A DNA stretch of 34,127 bases from CALMEH01 sp964548225 (GTDB taxonomy: Bacteria; Acidobacteriota; Blastocatellia; Pyrinomonadales; Pyrinomonadaceae): positions 1 through 34,127 of the forward strand of contig CAZJQP010000055.1 in the NCBI GenBank assembly GCA_964548225.1, read 5' to 3'. Position numbers and translations under genes: made by a program. Shown piece after piece: positions 16,943 to 25,116 of the stretch. Position 1 is the first letter of the stretch. Every line of letters begins with the position of its first letter. The notes below the pieces were generated by a model, which had not been told where the DNA came from, made no database searches, and worked only from the letters and a program-made list of their open reading frames with translations.

Positions 16943-17148
16943 TGTCTTGCTGTTTGCGGAAACACGTTCGAGGTAAGTGTGCCTAATTGTTACACACTTG
17001 CTTCGTGCGTGTTTCTGTGTTTTGTAGTATTATTTACACACGGAAGGCAAAATGATTGAAACGATTTTTTTCTTGAAAATAAACACAGTTTCGTCATTTC
17101 TTACTTTTGGATTTTACACAACCTTGTATCAGGAGTTTTTCATAAAAT

Positions 17149-18132
17149 ATGTCAACAAAAGATGTTAGCACGATGAAAATTGCGCCGAAGGTTTGGCGCA
17201 ACGGTGAATTTATTGATTGGGACAACGCCCGCGTTCACGTTATGACGCACGCGATTCATTACGGTTCGAGCGTTTTCGAGGGCATCCGCGCTTATAAAAC
17301 CGACAACGGAACAGCCGTTTTTCGTCTGACGGAACACATCCAGCGACTCTTAAATTCAGCAAAGGTTTATCGAATGAACATCGAATTTGATCGCCAAGCC
17401 TTGTGCGATGCGTCCGTTGAATTAGTTCGCGGCGGCGGAATGGACGAATGTTATCTGCGTCCCGTAATCTTTCGTGGACTGAACGAAGAAAAACCCGCAT
17501 TCGGCGTAAATCCGTTTCCAAATCCGGTTGATTGCTACATTGCGGCTTGGGATTGGGGCAAATATCTCGGCGAAGAAGCCTTGGAAGCAGGTGTTGACGT
17601 TTGTGTTTCGAGTTGGACGCGCATAACGTCGAATTCGCTTCCGGCAGTTGCCAAAGCCGGCGCGAATTATATGAATTCGCAACTTATCAAAATGGAAGCA
17701 ATCTTAGGTGGTTTCAGTGAAGGAATTGCGCTTGATGATCGTGGAATGGTTTCCGAAGGTTCGGGCGAAAATTTGTTTCTCGTAAATAACGGAAAACTCA
17801 TCACACCACCGCTTGGAGCTTCGATTTTACCCGGAATTACACGCGATTCCGTCATCCAAATCGCCCGTGAACTCGGTATCGAAGTCATCGAAACGACTAT
17901 TCAACGAGCCGCTTTATATTTAGCTGATGAACTTTTCTTTACCGGAACAGCTGCCGAAATCACCCCGATTCGTTCGGTTGATAAAATTACCGTCGGTGCA
18001 GGCAAACGCGGTGAAATCACTAAACAACTGCAAGACACATTTTTCGATGTTATCTATGGCAGAAGACCTGCGCCCGACAACGCACCGTGGCTAACATATG
18101 TCAACGAATCCGTAGAAAAAAAAACAGCATAA
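17149..18132 (+). CDS. ilvE: branched-chain amino acid aminotransferase
   Basis: 327 residues, class IV PLP-dependent aminotransferase. It transfers the amino group between glutamate and the keto acids of valine, leucine and isoleucine. The catalytic lysine is Lys169 in AVAKAGANYMNSQL. Other family marks are HYGSSVFEGIRAY (38-50), YLRPVIFRG (102-110), EGIALDDRGMVSEGSGENLF and GILPGITRDSV-like SILPGITRDSVI, which line the cofactor phosphate site. No other branched-chain biosynthesis genes are adjacent. The 206-bp upstream gap holds a short AAGTGTG/CACACTT dyad but no recognisable leader peptide or T-box. A GGAG lies somewhat far from the ATG. Confidence 0.95.
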   Translation: MSTKDVSTMKIAPKVWRNGEFIDWDNARVHVMTHAIHYGSSVFEGIRAYKTDNGTAVFRLTEHIQRLLNSAKVYRMNIEFDRQALCDASVELVRGGGMDECYLRPVIFRGLNEEKPAFGVNPFPNPVDCYIAAWDWGKYLGEEALEAGVDVCVSSWTRITSNSLPAVAKAGANYMNSQLIKMEAILGGFSEGIALDDRGMVSEGSGENLFLVNNGKLITPPLGASILPGITRDSVIQIARELGIEVIETTIQRAALYLADELFFTGTAAEITPIRSVDKITVGAGKRGEITKQLQDTFFDVIYGRRPAPDNAPWLTYVNESVEKKTA

Positions 18133-18135
18133 TTT

Positions 18136-18222
18136 GAGAAAGGGAGAAAGGGAGAAAAGGAGAAAGGGAAAATAAGAACTTTCCTTTTCCCTCTTTCTCC
18201 CTTTTCTTATTTTCTCTTTTTC
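18136..18222. repeat. inverted purine/pyrimidine repeat (GAGAAAGG type)
   Basis: A purine arm of GAGAAAGG-like units is followed by a complementary pyrimidine arm, giving a long imperfect hairpin with a short loop near 18178. It fills the gap between ilvE and the next gene and reaches to one base before the ATG at 18224, so it probably affects both termination and translation start. Confidence 0.75.
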
Positions 18223-18223
18223 T

Positions 18224-19705
18224 ATGAAAAAATATATTCTCGAAACAACCGTCTTTACAAGCGGAGCGTTGGTGATGATTTACGAAATCGTCGGTTCGCG
18301 TCTGCTTGCGCCTTACATCGGTGCGTCAACTTATGTTTGGACTTCGCTTATCGGCGTAATTTTGGCGGCTTTGAGTCTTGGTTATTGGCTCGGCGGAAAA
18401 TGGGCTGACCACAAACCTGAGATAAAAATTTTGGCTTTCGTGTTGTTTTTGGCTGGTGGTTTGGTTTCGCTGACAATTTTATTGCACGATTTGATTCTTT
18501 CCGTAATCGGCAAATTTCACGTTGGTTTAGAAATAAAATCTGTTATCGCCGCGCTCGTTCTTTTTGCGCCCGCAAGCGTGTTTCTCGGATTTGTTACGCC
18601 TTACGCGGTGAAATTAAAGATGAATTCGCTTTCCGATTCGGGCAAAATCGTCGGCAGACTTTACGCACTTTCTACAGTTGGCAGTATTTTGGGCACTTTC
18701 TTAGCAGGATTTTTTTTGATTCCGTTTATCGGAAGTGTGCGAACGCTTTATTTTGTTGGTGCAAGTTTGATTTTGCTTTCAATTCTTCTCGTGCCTTTTG
18801 CGCTTTCGCGTTTGAGTTTAATGATTCCGATTTTGTTCGGTTTCGGAGTTTTAACGAATGAAGCAAAAACATATTTTTTAAGCAAAACGCTCGATTTTCA
18901 CGACATTGACACCGAATACAGCCGCGTTCAGGTTTTTAACACGACCGACACAAAAACCGGCAGACAAATCCGCGCACTTTCCATTGATCCGAACTTTTAT
19001 CAATCGAAAATGTTTCTCGATTCGGACGAATTAGCTTCCGAATATGCCAAATTTTATCATTTGATTCGGCATTTCAAACCCGATTTTCAAAACACTTTGC
19101 TCATCGGCGGCGCAGGTTATTCTTTCCCGAAAGACTACTTAAAAAAATATCCCGAAAAGCAAATTGATGTTGTCGAAATTGACGCACAAATGACTGAAAT
19201 CGCCAAGAAATATTTTCGCCTTCAAGAAAATTCGCGCCTAAACATTTTTCACGAAGACGGACGAATTTTCTTAAACAATTCTGAAACAAACAAATACGAT
19301 GCCGTTTTAATGGACGCTTTCGGCTCGCTATTCAGCGTTCCGTTTCAACTGACAACCATCGAAGCCGTGCAAAACATCAATCGTATTTTGAAACCGGACG
19401 GAGTCGTAATTTTCAATATCGGCGGTGTAGTTACAGGAAAATTCGTGCAAGCCGAACTCGCCACTTACCGCAAAATTTTTCCGTGTGTTTTGCTTTTCAA
19501 AGTTGATTCGTCAAAACCGGACGATGAAGTTCAAAACTTGATAATCATTGCCGTAAAAGAAAAAAATTCCGCGCCGCTTTCATCAAACGACACGGAATTC
19601 AAACCTTTATTTTCCAATCTTTACGACAAAGAATTAAATTTCGATTCGCAAATTCTAACTGATGAACTCGCACCCGTCGAATACTACAATTCATTCGCAC
19701 AATAG
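18224..19705 (+). CDS. fused membrane / spermidine synthase-like protein
   Basis: 493 residues. The first 220 residues contain about seven membrane helices beginning with TSGALVMIYEIVGSRLLAPYIGAS, typical of the membrane-fused spermidine synthase family. The C-terminal half is a Rossmann methyltransferase-like domain: LLIGGAGYSFPKDYL (glycine-rich loop), DVVEIDAQMTEIAKKYF (acidic end of strand 2), LNIFHEDGRIFLNN and YDAVLMDAFGS. In true spermidine synthases the last motif has the catalytic acidic residues in a D(S/T)(T/S)D context. Here it is MDAFGS, so classical putrescine aminopropyl transfer is doubtful. No speD or speA homolog is nearby. Predicted inner-membrane protein with a cytosolic enzyme-like domain. 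Confidence 0.85.
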   Translation: MKKYILETTVFTSGALVMIYEIVGSRLLAPYIGASTYVWTSLIGVILAALSLGYWLGGKWADHKPEIKILAFVLFLAGGLVSLTILLHDLILSVIGKFHVGLEIKSVIAALVLFAPASVFLGFVTPYAVKLKMNSLSDSGKIVGRLYALSTVGSILGTFLAGFFLIPFIGSVRTLYFVGASLILLSILLVPFALSRLSLMIPILFGFGVLTNEAKTYFLSKTLDFHDIDTEYSRVQVFNTTDTKTGRQIRALSIDPNFYQSKMFLDSDELASEYAKFYHLIRHFKPDFQNTLLIGGAGYSFPKDYLKKYPEKQIDVVEIDAQMTEIAKKYFRLQENSRLNIFHEDGRIFLNNSETNKYDAVLMDAFGSLFSVPFQLTTIEAVQNINRILKPDGVVIFNIGGVVTGKFVQAELATYRKIFPCVLLFKVDSSKPDDEVQNLIIIAVKEKNSAPLSSNDTEFKPLFSNLYDKELNFDSQILTDELAPVEYYNSFAQ

Positions 19706-19710
19706 TTTTA

Positions 19711-19838
19711 AGTTCCAACTTTAGTTGGCGCAAACGCGGGCGAAGCGTTTGCGTTTGCTTTGCACTAATAAACTTGAACTTTAATCTGTGCAGAAACCGC
19801 AATGCTTCGCTGGCGGTTTGTCACCTGAAGTTGGAACT
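19711..19838. terminator. nested inverted repeats between convergent genes
   Basis: AGTTCCAACTT (19711-19721) and AAGTTGGAACT (19828-19838) form an outer 11-bp stem. Inside it lie a 9-bp stem, 19729-19737 with 19745-19753 (CGCAAACGC/GCGTTTGCG), and a 7-bp stem, 19794-19800 with 19813-19819 (AAACCGC/GCGGTTT). Placed between two stop codons, it is a plausible two-way transcription end, though without a long T-run. Confidence 0.5.
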
Positions 19839-19843
19839 CAGAA

Positions 19844-21199
19844 CTATTTTCTATCTTTAAATTGCTCAAACAACTCCGTATGACGGCTCGTCAGCGGCAT
19901 CATTCGTCCGTTAATGAACAGATATTTGATGTTCGTGCGCGGCTGTAAAATATCGCCGTCGGTAACAACAACATTAGCAATTTTTCCTACTTCGAGTGAA
20001 CCGATTTTATCGGAAACGCCCAAAATCTGCGCCGGATAAAGTGTTACCGATTTCAGCGCGTCATCTTTTGACAAACCGTAAGCCGAAGCCAAACCTGCGT
20101 GATACGGCAAATCTCGGACTTCCGCACCGCCGTCGCCCGTCGAAATGCAAAATTTTATTCCTGCCGCCGCCATTTTTGCGGGTGCATTAAACAAATAATC
20201 ATAATTGTCGTCCACTTGAACAGGCAAATTGTAAATATTCGTGTAAATAATAGAAATATTATTTTTCTTCAAACCGTCGGCAACCATCCAAGCGTCTTGA
20301 CCGCCAACGATTATGCCTTTCACCTTTGTATCTTCAACAAATTTGACCACGCCGCGAATATCGCGTTCGCGTTCAGCAGTAAAAATTACGGTTTTTTCGC
20401 CGCGAATATATGGAATCATCGCTTCCATTTTCAAATCCGTTGTAGGCGCAGGAAGAGTTTTATCTTTGGCATAACCTTCCAGCATTTTCGCATAATTTTC
20501 TGCTGATTTGAAAAGTTTTTTGAGGTCATCCATTCGCTGGTCACGTCTGCGGACAGCTTCGTTAAAATCAATCTGCGGCTGTCCGAAACCTGCAAAAGTC
20601 GAAACTCGCGGAAAATTTATAACAAGTCCGAAAGTCGGCACAATCGCCATTTCAGCTTGTGTCGCGCCGATTAAATTGATAATCGCCGATTGTCCCGAAA
20701 CAATGCCGCCTTGTGGCATAGACATCACCGTCGTAATGCCGTTGACACGGGTTATATTGATGTGTGCGCTGTGCGGATGAATTGCCGTAATTGCTTTTGC
20801 ATTGGCGTTTAATTCGCCTGCTTCTGTGGTGTCAACCGAGCCGGGTGCGCCTTGTCCGATTTCGACCAAGCCCATATTTGTTCCCGCGTCAATCATTCCC
20901 GGAAACACGCTTAAGCCTTTCCCATCAATACGTTCTGCACCCGAAGGAATTTGCACATTTGCGCCGACAGATTCGATTTTGCCGTTTTTGATAACAATCG
21001 TTCCCGATTCAATTACTGCGCCCGAAACCGTTATGATTCGCGCATTCGTAATGGCAAAAGTGCCGGCACGTCCATTTTGATTTTGCTGTGAGCCGTCGCT
21101 TTGAGCGTTGGCAGTAAGCAGTAAGCAGTAAGCAGTGAGCAGTAAAAATGCTACGCATCTTAAAAATTTTGAATTTTGAATTTTGAATTTTGAATTCAT
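19844..21199 (-). CDS. exported amidohydrolase-fold protein lacking metal ligands
   Basis: 451 residues with the composite beta-domain plus TIM-barrel layout of imidazolonepropionase-like amidohydrolases (FAITNARIITVSGAVI ... IGSLEVGKIANVVVTDGDIL). The usual HxH after the first barrel strand is replaced: FPGMIDAGTNMG puts Gly106 and Asn108 where His-x-His belongs. The barrel His of the intact neighbour (HAHG, LQHG) and its Asp (INSD) are also absent (TAERE, VGGQDAW, STGDGG). It is therefore probably not a metal-dependent hydrolase. The ATG at 21199 overlaps the upstream stop as ATGA and has GGAGGTGA six bases before it. The signal peptide (residues 1-33, ending TANAQ) is encoded largely by two heptamer repeats. 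Confidence 0.88.
   Translation of the reverse strand: MNSKFKIQNSKFLRCVAFLLLTAYCLLLTANAQSDGSQQNQNGRAGTFAITNARIITVSGAVIESGTIVIKNGKIESVGANVQIPSGAERIDGKGLSVFPGMIDAGTNMGLVEIGQGAPGSVDTTEAGELNANAKAITAIHPHSAHINITRVNGITTVMSMPQGGIVSGQSAIINLIGATQAEMAIVPTFGLVINFPRVSTFAGFGQPQIDFNEAVRRRDQRMDDLKKLFKSAENYAKMLEGYAKDKTLPAPTTDLKMEAMIPYIRGEKTVIFTAERERDIRGVVKFVEDTKVKGIIVGGQDAWMVADGLKKNNISIIYTNIYNLPVQVDDNYDYLFNAPAKMAAAGIKFCISTGDGGAEVRDLPYHAGLASAYGLSKDDALKSVTLYPAQILGVSDKIGSLEVGKIANVVVTDGDILQPRTNIKYLFINGRMMPLTSRHTELFEQFKDRK
21111..21194. repeat. two heptamer arrays encoding a signal peptide
   Basis: Five GCAGTAA units (21111-21145, one with a single change) and four exact TTTTGAA units (21167-21194). On the minus strand they are read as the hydrophobic core and the n-region of the amidohydrolase signal peptide. 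Confidence 0.92.
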
Positions 21200-22590
21200 T
21201 GATTATCACCTCCATCGGCTTCGTCGAGATGTTCCGCTGTTCGTTCCCGCGGGATTTGCGGTTGTGTCGTGGCTGTTCCGGGCGGACGGTTGATGTCTAA
21301 TTTTTCCAATGCTTCGCGCTCTTTTTTCATCTCTTCGCGCATCATCAAATCTTTGGTTTTATCAAAATAGATTTCGCCTTCAATCATTGTCGTTTCGACT
21401 TTTGCATAGACGCTGAACGGATGTTCCGACCAAATCACCAAATCCGCATCTTTGCCGACTTCAACCGAACCTGTCCGTTTGTCAATTCCGAGTTGTTTCG
21501 CCGGATTTAGCGTAATCATTTTCAGCGCGTCTTCTTCCGGCACGCCGCCGTATTTCATAACCTTCGCGGCATCTAAATTCAGTCTTCGCATACGCTCGTT
21601 CGAATCCGAATTTATCGAAACAACGACACCGTTTTTCCACAAAATATAAGCGTTGTAAGGAATCGAATCGTAGGCTTCGATTTTATAGCCCCAACTGTCA
21701 ACGAAAATTGAAACACCTGCACCGTGTTTGGCAATCTCCGGCGCAATTTTGTAGGCTTCGAGTCCGTGTTGCAAAGTTGCAATCTTAAAGCCGAATTCGT
21801 CTGCCATCAACATCAAATTCAGATGCTCGTCCGAACGATAGCCGTGGGCGTGAACCAATCTTTTTCCTTCCAAAATTTCGACAATCGGTTCAAGTTCCAA
21901 ATCTTTGCGCGGCTGTGTTTTCGTGCGTCCGGCGCGAAAATCATCAAGAGATTTTTTGTAATCGCGGGCGCGAACAAAAGCATCTCGAATCGTTTCCATC
22001 ACGCCCATTCTCGTGCGCGGATAACGAAAAGTTTGTCCGGGTTGAGGCTGAAAATTCGTTCGTTTCGGATTTTCGCCGAGCGCAAATTTTATGCCTTGTG
22101 GCGCATCCGAAATCGGAAAATCTTCAACCGCTTTGCCCCATTTAAATTTTACCGTCGAATTTTGTCCGCCGATGGCATTTGCCGAGCCGTGCAGAAGATT
22201 TGCCGCCGTAACGCCACCGGCAAGTGCGCGATAAATCGAAATATCTTTCGGATTCAAAACATCACGAATCCGCGTCATCGAAGTTACCGAAAACGAAAAT
22301 TCGTTGACCGCGTCCATCATCGTATGCGAATGGGCATCAATAACGCCGGGCGTAACGAATTTGCCTGTCGCGTCAATAGTTTGCGCGTTTGCCGATACCT
22401 TCAGATTCTTTCCGATTTTCGCAATTTTGCCGTTTTGAATCAAAATATCCGTATTTTCCAACGTGCCTTTCGCGGCAGTCAGAATCGTTGCATTACGAAT
22501 CAAAACTTCGGTTTTCGACTGCGCCGGAACTAACGCCGGCGAAATCGAAAGCATTGATATTATTAACAGAAAAACGATTGCCCTTCTCAT
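21196..22590 (-). CDS. exported amidohydrolase, metal ligands intact
   Basis: 464 residues with a Sec signal peptide (MRRAIVFLLIISMLSI to VPAQ). It belongs to the imidazolonepropionase-like amidohydrolase group. All expected metal and catalytic positions are present: His87-x-His89 in VIDAHSHTM, a barrel His in LVHAHGYRS, the next in ATLQHGLEAYK, and the Asp in VSINSDSNE. It should hydrolyse amide or related bonds in the periplasm with one or two metal ions; the substrate is unknown (peptide-like compounds are handled by some relatives). It lies in the middle of a three-gene cluster whose other two members lost these residues. The C-terminus (KKEREALEKLDINRPPGTAT) is a disordered tail overlapping the next gene by 4 nt. 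Confidence 0.92.
   Translation of the reverse strand: MRRAIVFLLIISMLSISPALVPAQSKTEVLIRNATILTAAKGTLENTDILIQNGKIAKIGKNLKVSANAQTIDATGKFVTPGVIDAHSHTMMDAVNEFSFSVTSMTRIRDVLNPKDISIYRALAGGVTAANLLHGSANAIGGQNSTVKFKWGKAVEDFPISDAPQGIKFALGENPKRTNFQPQPGQTFRYPRTRMGVMETIRDAFVRARDYKKSLDDFRAGRTKTQPRKDLELEPIVEILEGKRLVHAHGYRSDEHLNLMLMADEFGFKIATLQHGLEAYKIAPEIAKHGAGVSIFVDSWGYKIEAYDSIPYNAYILWKNGVVVSINSDSNERMRRLNLDAAKVMKYGGVPEEDALKMITLNPAKQLGIDKRTGSVEVGKDADLVIWSEHPFSVYAKVETTMIEGEIYFDKTKDLMMREEMKKEREALEKLDINRPPGTATTQPQIPRERTAEHLDEADGGDNQ
21206..21213 (-). promoter_or_regulatory. Shine-Dalgarno fixing the start of the repeat-encoded signal peptide
   Basis: GGAGGTGA on the minus strand, six bases before ATG 21199 and inside the last codons of the upstream gene. 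It shows that the repeat-derived N-terminus is really translated. Confidence 0.8.
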
Positions 22591-22621
22591 AATTTTTTAT
22601 TTTTTACTTTTTACTTTTTAT
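22591..22621. repeat. TTTTTAC heptamer repeat
   Basis: Two exact TTTTTAC units and a TTTTTAT between the second and third amidohydrolase genes. Nearly identical over about 30 bp to the copy at 2352-2383. Confidence 0.7.
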
Positions 22622-24235
22622 TTACGGAATCTTCGTTCCAGAAATCGGCACTGCACCTTGCGGCGAATCGAGTGTCCCGGTAAATCCGTTGCCCGACGTT
22701 TTGGCGTTGATGTTTATATCAAAAGTTTGACCGCCGAATTGGACGGTTGTTGCAAAACTGAAACCGTCTGCCGTCGCCTTGCCGTCTTTGACCTGCGACG
22801 TGCCGAGTTGCGTCTGCATAGTTCCCGTAATTGTCGCGCCTTGCTGAATCAAATTCATTGTTCCCGTTAAGGTTTGCCCCGGAACATCAATCGAAATATT
22901 ATAATTCCCGCCGACTTGGGCGATGTTCGTATTTCCCCCCGTTGTGGTTGTGGTTCGCGGTCTTTCTCTTTGCTCAAACAATTTACCGTCAACAAAAATA
23001 TGCGTAAAGGCTTTATCTTTTGAGAAAATATCGCCGCGAACAACAGTTAAATTGGCTATTTTTCCGGCTTCAATCGAACCTAAACGATTATCAACACCGA
23101 AAATTTCCGCCGCGCTCAAAGTCATTGCACGAATTGCCGTGCCTTTATCCAAACCGTTTTCGACGGCTTTGCCGGCATTCGTCAAAAAATCGTTCAAACT
23201 TGTCATTCCGCCCGATTGAAACGCAAATTTTACGCCCGCCGCCGCCAGACGCGATGCGCCTTTCGGAACTTCAGCGCGGAATCGCAGAACCACGAGCGGT
23301 TCGGCATCAGCTTCGGTCGAAGCCGCCGTTGTCCGGCGCGGAAAATTCAGCGAAAGCAGAACCGGAACGTCTTGTTTTTTCAATGTATCGGCAACTTTCC
23401 ACGCTTCCAAACCGCCTGAAATTATCGCTTTTAGACCAAATTCTTTCTGCAAATCAAGCACCCGAATAATTTCAATTTCCGAATTTGCATTAAAAACAAT
23501 CGGCATTGTGCCATTGACAACCGGAATCAGCGCATCGAGCGACGCATCGGCTTCGGGGCGTTTCATTCCTCGCGGATTTTTATCGTAATTTTTCCGCATT
23601 TCGTCCAATCTTTTCGCGTCGTAAAGCATCTGCCGCAGAGCGGAAATCGTTCCCATCAACGATGTTGGATATACACCGCCGCGGGCAGTCGTAAAAGTGA
23701 AATGCTGTGCAAACGGAGCGCGAATAATCATTTCGGAAACCGAATTTCCCGACAGATTGATAATCGCGGATTGCCCGTTAAAAACGCCGTCGCGTGATAC
23801 AGTCAGCGCAGTCGTAAATCCGGCATTGCGATTATTTTCAAATTGAGCGTCGCCGGCTTTTAATTGCGAAACGACTGATTCTTCAGGTCTTACGCCATCG
23901 GGAAAGTTTGAATTTGAAGGTGTCGGTTGTTGCTGTTGCGGATTTCGCGGTTGTTGTCCGAGCGCGGTGTTTGCATCGAAAAGTCCGGGATAAACGGTCA
24001 AACCGCTTGCATCAATCACTCTCGCATCAGCCGGAATTTTCGCGTTTTCGCCAACTGCTTCAATCAATCCGTCGCGGATTATGATAGTGCCTTTCGGAAT
24101 CGTCGCGCCCGAAACCGTAACGATTTGAGCGTTTGTCAGCGCAAAGGTTTCAAGTTTCGTTTGCGCGTTTGAAACCGAAACGATAATTGAAAACACAAAT
24201 ATTGCGAATGAAAGTCGCAAAACGAAATTTTTCAT
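22622..24235 (-). CDS. exported amidohydrolase-fold protein lacking metal ligands, with extra C-terminal beta domain
   Basis: 537 residues with a Sec signal peptide (MKNFVLRLSFAIFVFSIIVS to SNAQ). The fold follows the same amidohydrolase plan (FALTNAQIVTVSGATI ... LGSIEAGKIANLTVVRGDIF). The HxH is replaced by Asn89-x-Ala91 (YPGLFDANTALG), and the later ligands are absent (NANSE, SGGLEAWK, QSGGMTS). A C-terminal module of about 95 residues, rich in beta-strand patterns and Gly/Thr (YNISIDVPGQTLTGTMNL ... FTGTLDSPQGAVPISGT), is absent from the two paralogs. It is the first gene of the three-gene run and probably leads the operon. A binding or structural role, perhaps as a partner of the intact enzyme, is inference. 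Confidence 0.88.
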   Translation of the reverse strand: MKNFVLRLSFAIFVFSIIVSVSNAQTKLETFALTNAQIVTVSGATIPKGTIIIRDGLIEAVGENAKIPADARVIDASGLTVYPGLFDANTALGQQPRNPQQQQPTPSNSNFPDGVRPEESVVSQLKAGDAQFENNRNAGFTTALTVSRDGVFNGQSAIINLSGNSVSEMIIRAPFAQHFTFTTARGGVYPTSLMGTISALRQMLYDAKRLDEMRKNYDKNPRGMKRPEADASLDALIPVVNGTMPIVFNANSEIEIIRVLDLQKEFGLKAIISGGLEAWKVADTLKKQDVPVLLSLNFPRRTTAASTEADAEPLVVLRFRAEVPKGASRLAAAGVKFAFQSGGMTSLNDFLTNAGKAVENGLDKGTAIRAMTLSAAEIFGVDNRLGSIEAGKIANLTVVRGDIFSKDKAFTHIFVDGKLFEQRERPRTTTTTGGNTNIAQVGGNYNISIDVPGQTLTGTMNLIQQGATITGTMQTQLGTSQVKDGKATADGFSFATTVQFGGQTFDININAKTSGNGFTGTLDSPQGAVPISGTKIP

Positions 24236-24332
24236 AGCTTTTAGATAGAATAAAGTTGAAACTGCTTTGGTCTATACGCAGTTTAACCGATAGGGTTTCA
24301 GATTCAAAGGGCGAAAATGTATCATAAAATTT

Positions 24333-24722
24333 ATGAGCGCGATTATTTTGTTTGACGGCGTGTGTAATTTTTGTAACGGTTCGGTAAATTTTATTATTGA
24401 GCGCGATAAAAAAAATCTATATAAATTTGCACCTCTGCAATCGGAAGTCGGCAAAAAATATATTGGAAAATTTAATTTAAGCGAGATTGATTCGGTGGTT
24501 TTGGTTGAAAACGAAACGGCTTACGCGCACTCGACAGCCGCACTGAAAATAGCGAAGGGTTTAGGCGGCACGTGGTCTTTATTTTATATTTTCATTATTA
24601 TTCCGCGTCCGATTAGAGATTTTTTTTATAAACTTTTTGCGAAATACCGCTATCGTCTTTTTGGCAAACAAGATGCGTGTATGTTGCCAACGCCGGAAAT
24701 CCGCGAGAAATTTTTAACTTGA
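24333..24722 (+). CDS. DCC-family thiol-disulfide oxidoreductase (DUF393)
   Basis: 129 residues with the DUF393/DCC signature at the start: ILFDGVCNFCNGSVNFI, giving a thioredoxin-like Cys11-x-x-Cys14 after the DGxC motif. The mid-region (FAPLQSEVGKKY) and the end (KYRYRLFGKQDACMLP) also match the family. These are small thioredoxin-fold proteins of uncertain physiological role. No signal peptide, so cytosolic. Divergent from the amidohydrolase cluster across a 97-bp gap that should carry both promoters. The small Cys4 gene follows after 10 bp, likely in the same transcript. Confidence 0.9.
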   Translation: MSAIILFDGVCNFCNGSVNFIIERDKKNLYKFAPLQSEVGKKYIGKFNLSEIDSVVLVENETAYAHSTAALKIAKGLGGTWSLFYIFIIIPRPIRDFFYKLFAKYRYRLFGKQDACMLPTPEIREKFLT

Positions 24723-24732
24723 GATAGGAATT

Positions 24733-25038
24733 ATGGATATTTTAGGAAATAAACCGCCGGAAGATAAAGATATTGATATGTTAGTTTGCATCCCTGTTGC
24801 CGGCGGAGCGCGTCCGGTTTATGGAAGTGTCCGTGCCGATTGCTACCAATGTAAAACGGCGGTTTGGGTTTCGGTCTCGGGGCAAAACGTCTTGCGCGAA
24901 CGCAATGATTTGCGCCCGTTTTGTTTGGAATGCGCCGCCAAAGAGATGAAAAATAATGACGAAGAAATAAAAGCCGAAATTGTTCCCGGCGGCATCGAAG
25001 AATTGCGGCGACATTTTATGAAAATTGATGAGAATTAA
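24733..25038 (+). CDS. small Cys4 (zinc-finger-like) protein
   Basis: 101 residues of a family I do not recognise. Two CxxC pairs (CYQC near 37-40 and CLEC near 64-67), about 24 residues apart, suggest one bound zinc. The segment between has a possible beta hairpin (AVWVSVSGQNVLRE), and the C-terminus is helical and acidic. An AGGA lies just before the ATG. It lies between the DCC-family gene and mutS2. Possibly a nucleic-acid or protein-binding module; no further function can be supported. Confidence 0.75.
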   Translation: MDILGNKPPEDKDIDMLVCIPVAGGARPVYGSVRADCYQCKTAVWVSVSGQNVLRERNDLRPFCLECAAKEMKNNDEEIKAEIVPGGIEELRRHFMKIDEN

Positions 25039-25040
25039 AG

Positions 25041-25107
25041 TGAAAATGTGAAAAAGTTTTTATTTTCACATTCAACAGGCTTTTTCACTTTTTCATTTTT
25101 TTACTTT
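25041..25107. repeat. inverted TTTTCAC repeats before mutS2
   Basis: AATGTGAAAA (25045-25054) pairs with TTTTCACATT (25063-25072), and GTGAAAAAG pairs with a CTTTTTCAC further on. It fills the gap between the Cys4 gene stop and the mutS2 ATG. The longer open frame from 25048 just translates this repeat. Confidence 0.75.
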
Positions 25108-25116
25108 ATAAACCTT

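Noticed and set aside
16975..16999. Terminator or riboswitch before ilvE
   Set aside because: The AAGTGTG/CACACTT stem is short, with no T-run and no conserved T-box or leader peptide.
21724..22533. 269-codon frame on the plus strand
   Set aside because: It is antisense to the intact amidohydrolase and shows no domain motifs.
25048..25116. Upstream extension of MutS2
   Set aside because: The 23 extra residues translate a TTTTCAC repeat hairpin. METLEYKKL at 25117 is the family N-terminus.
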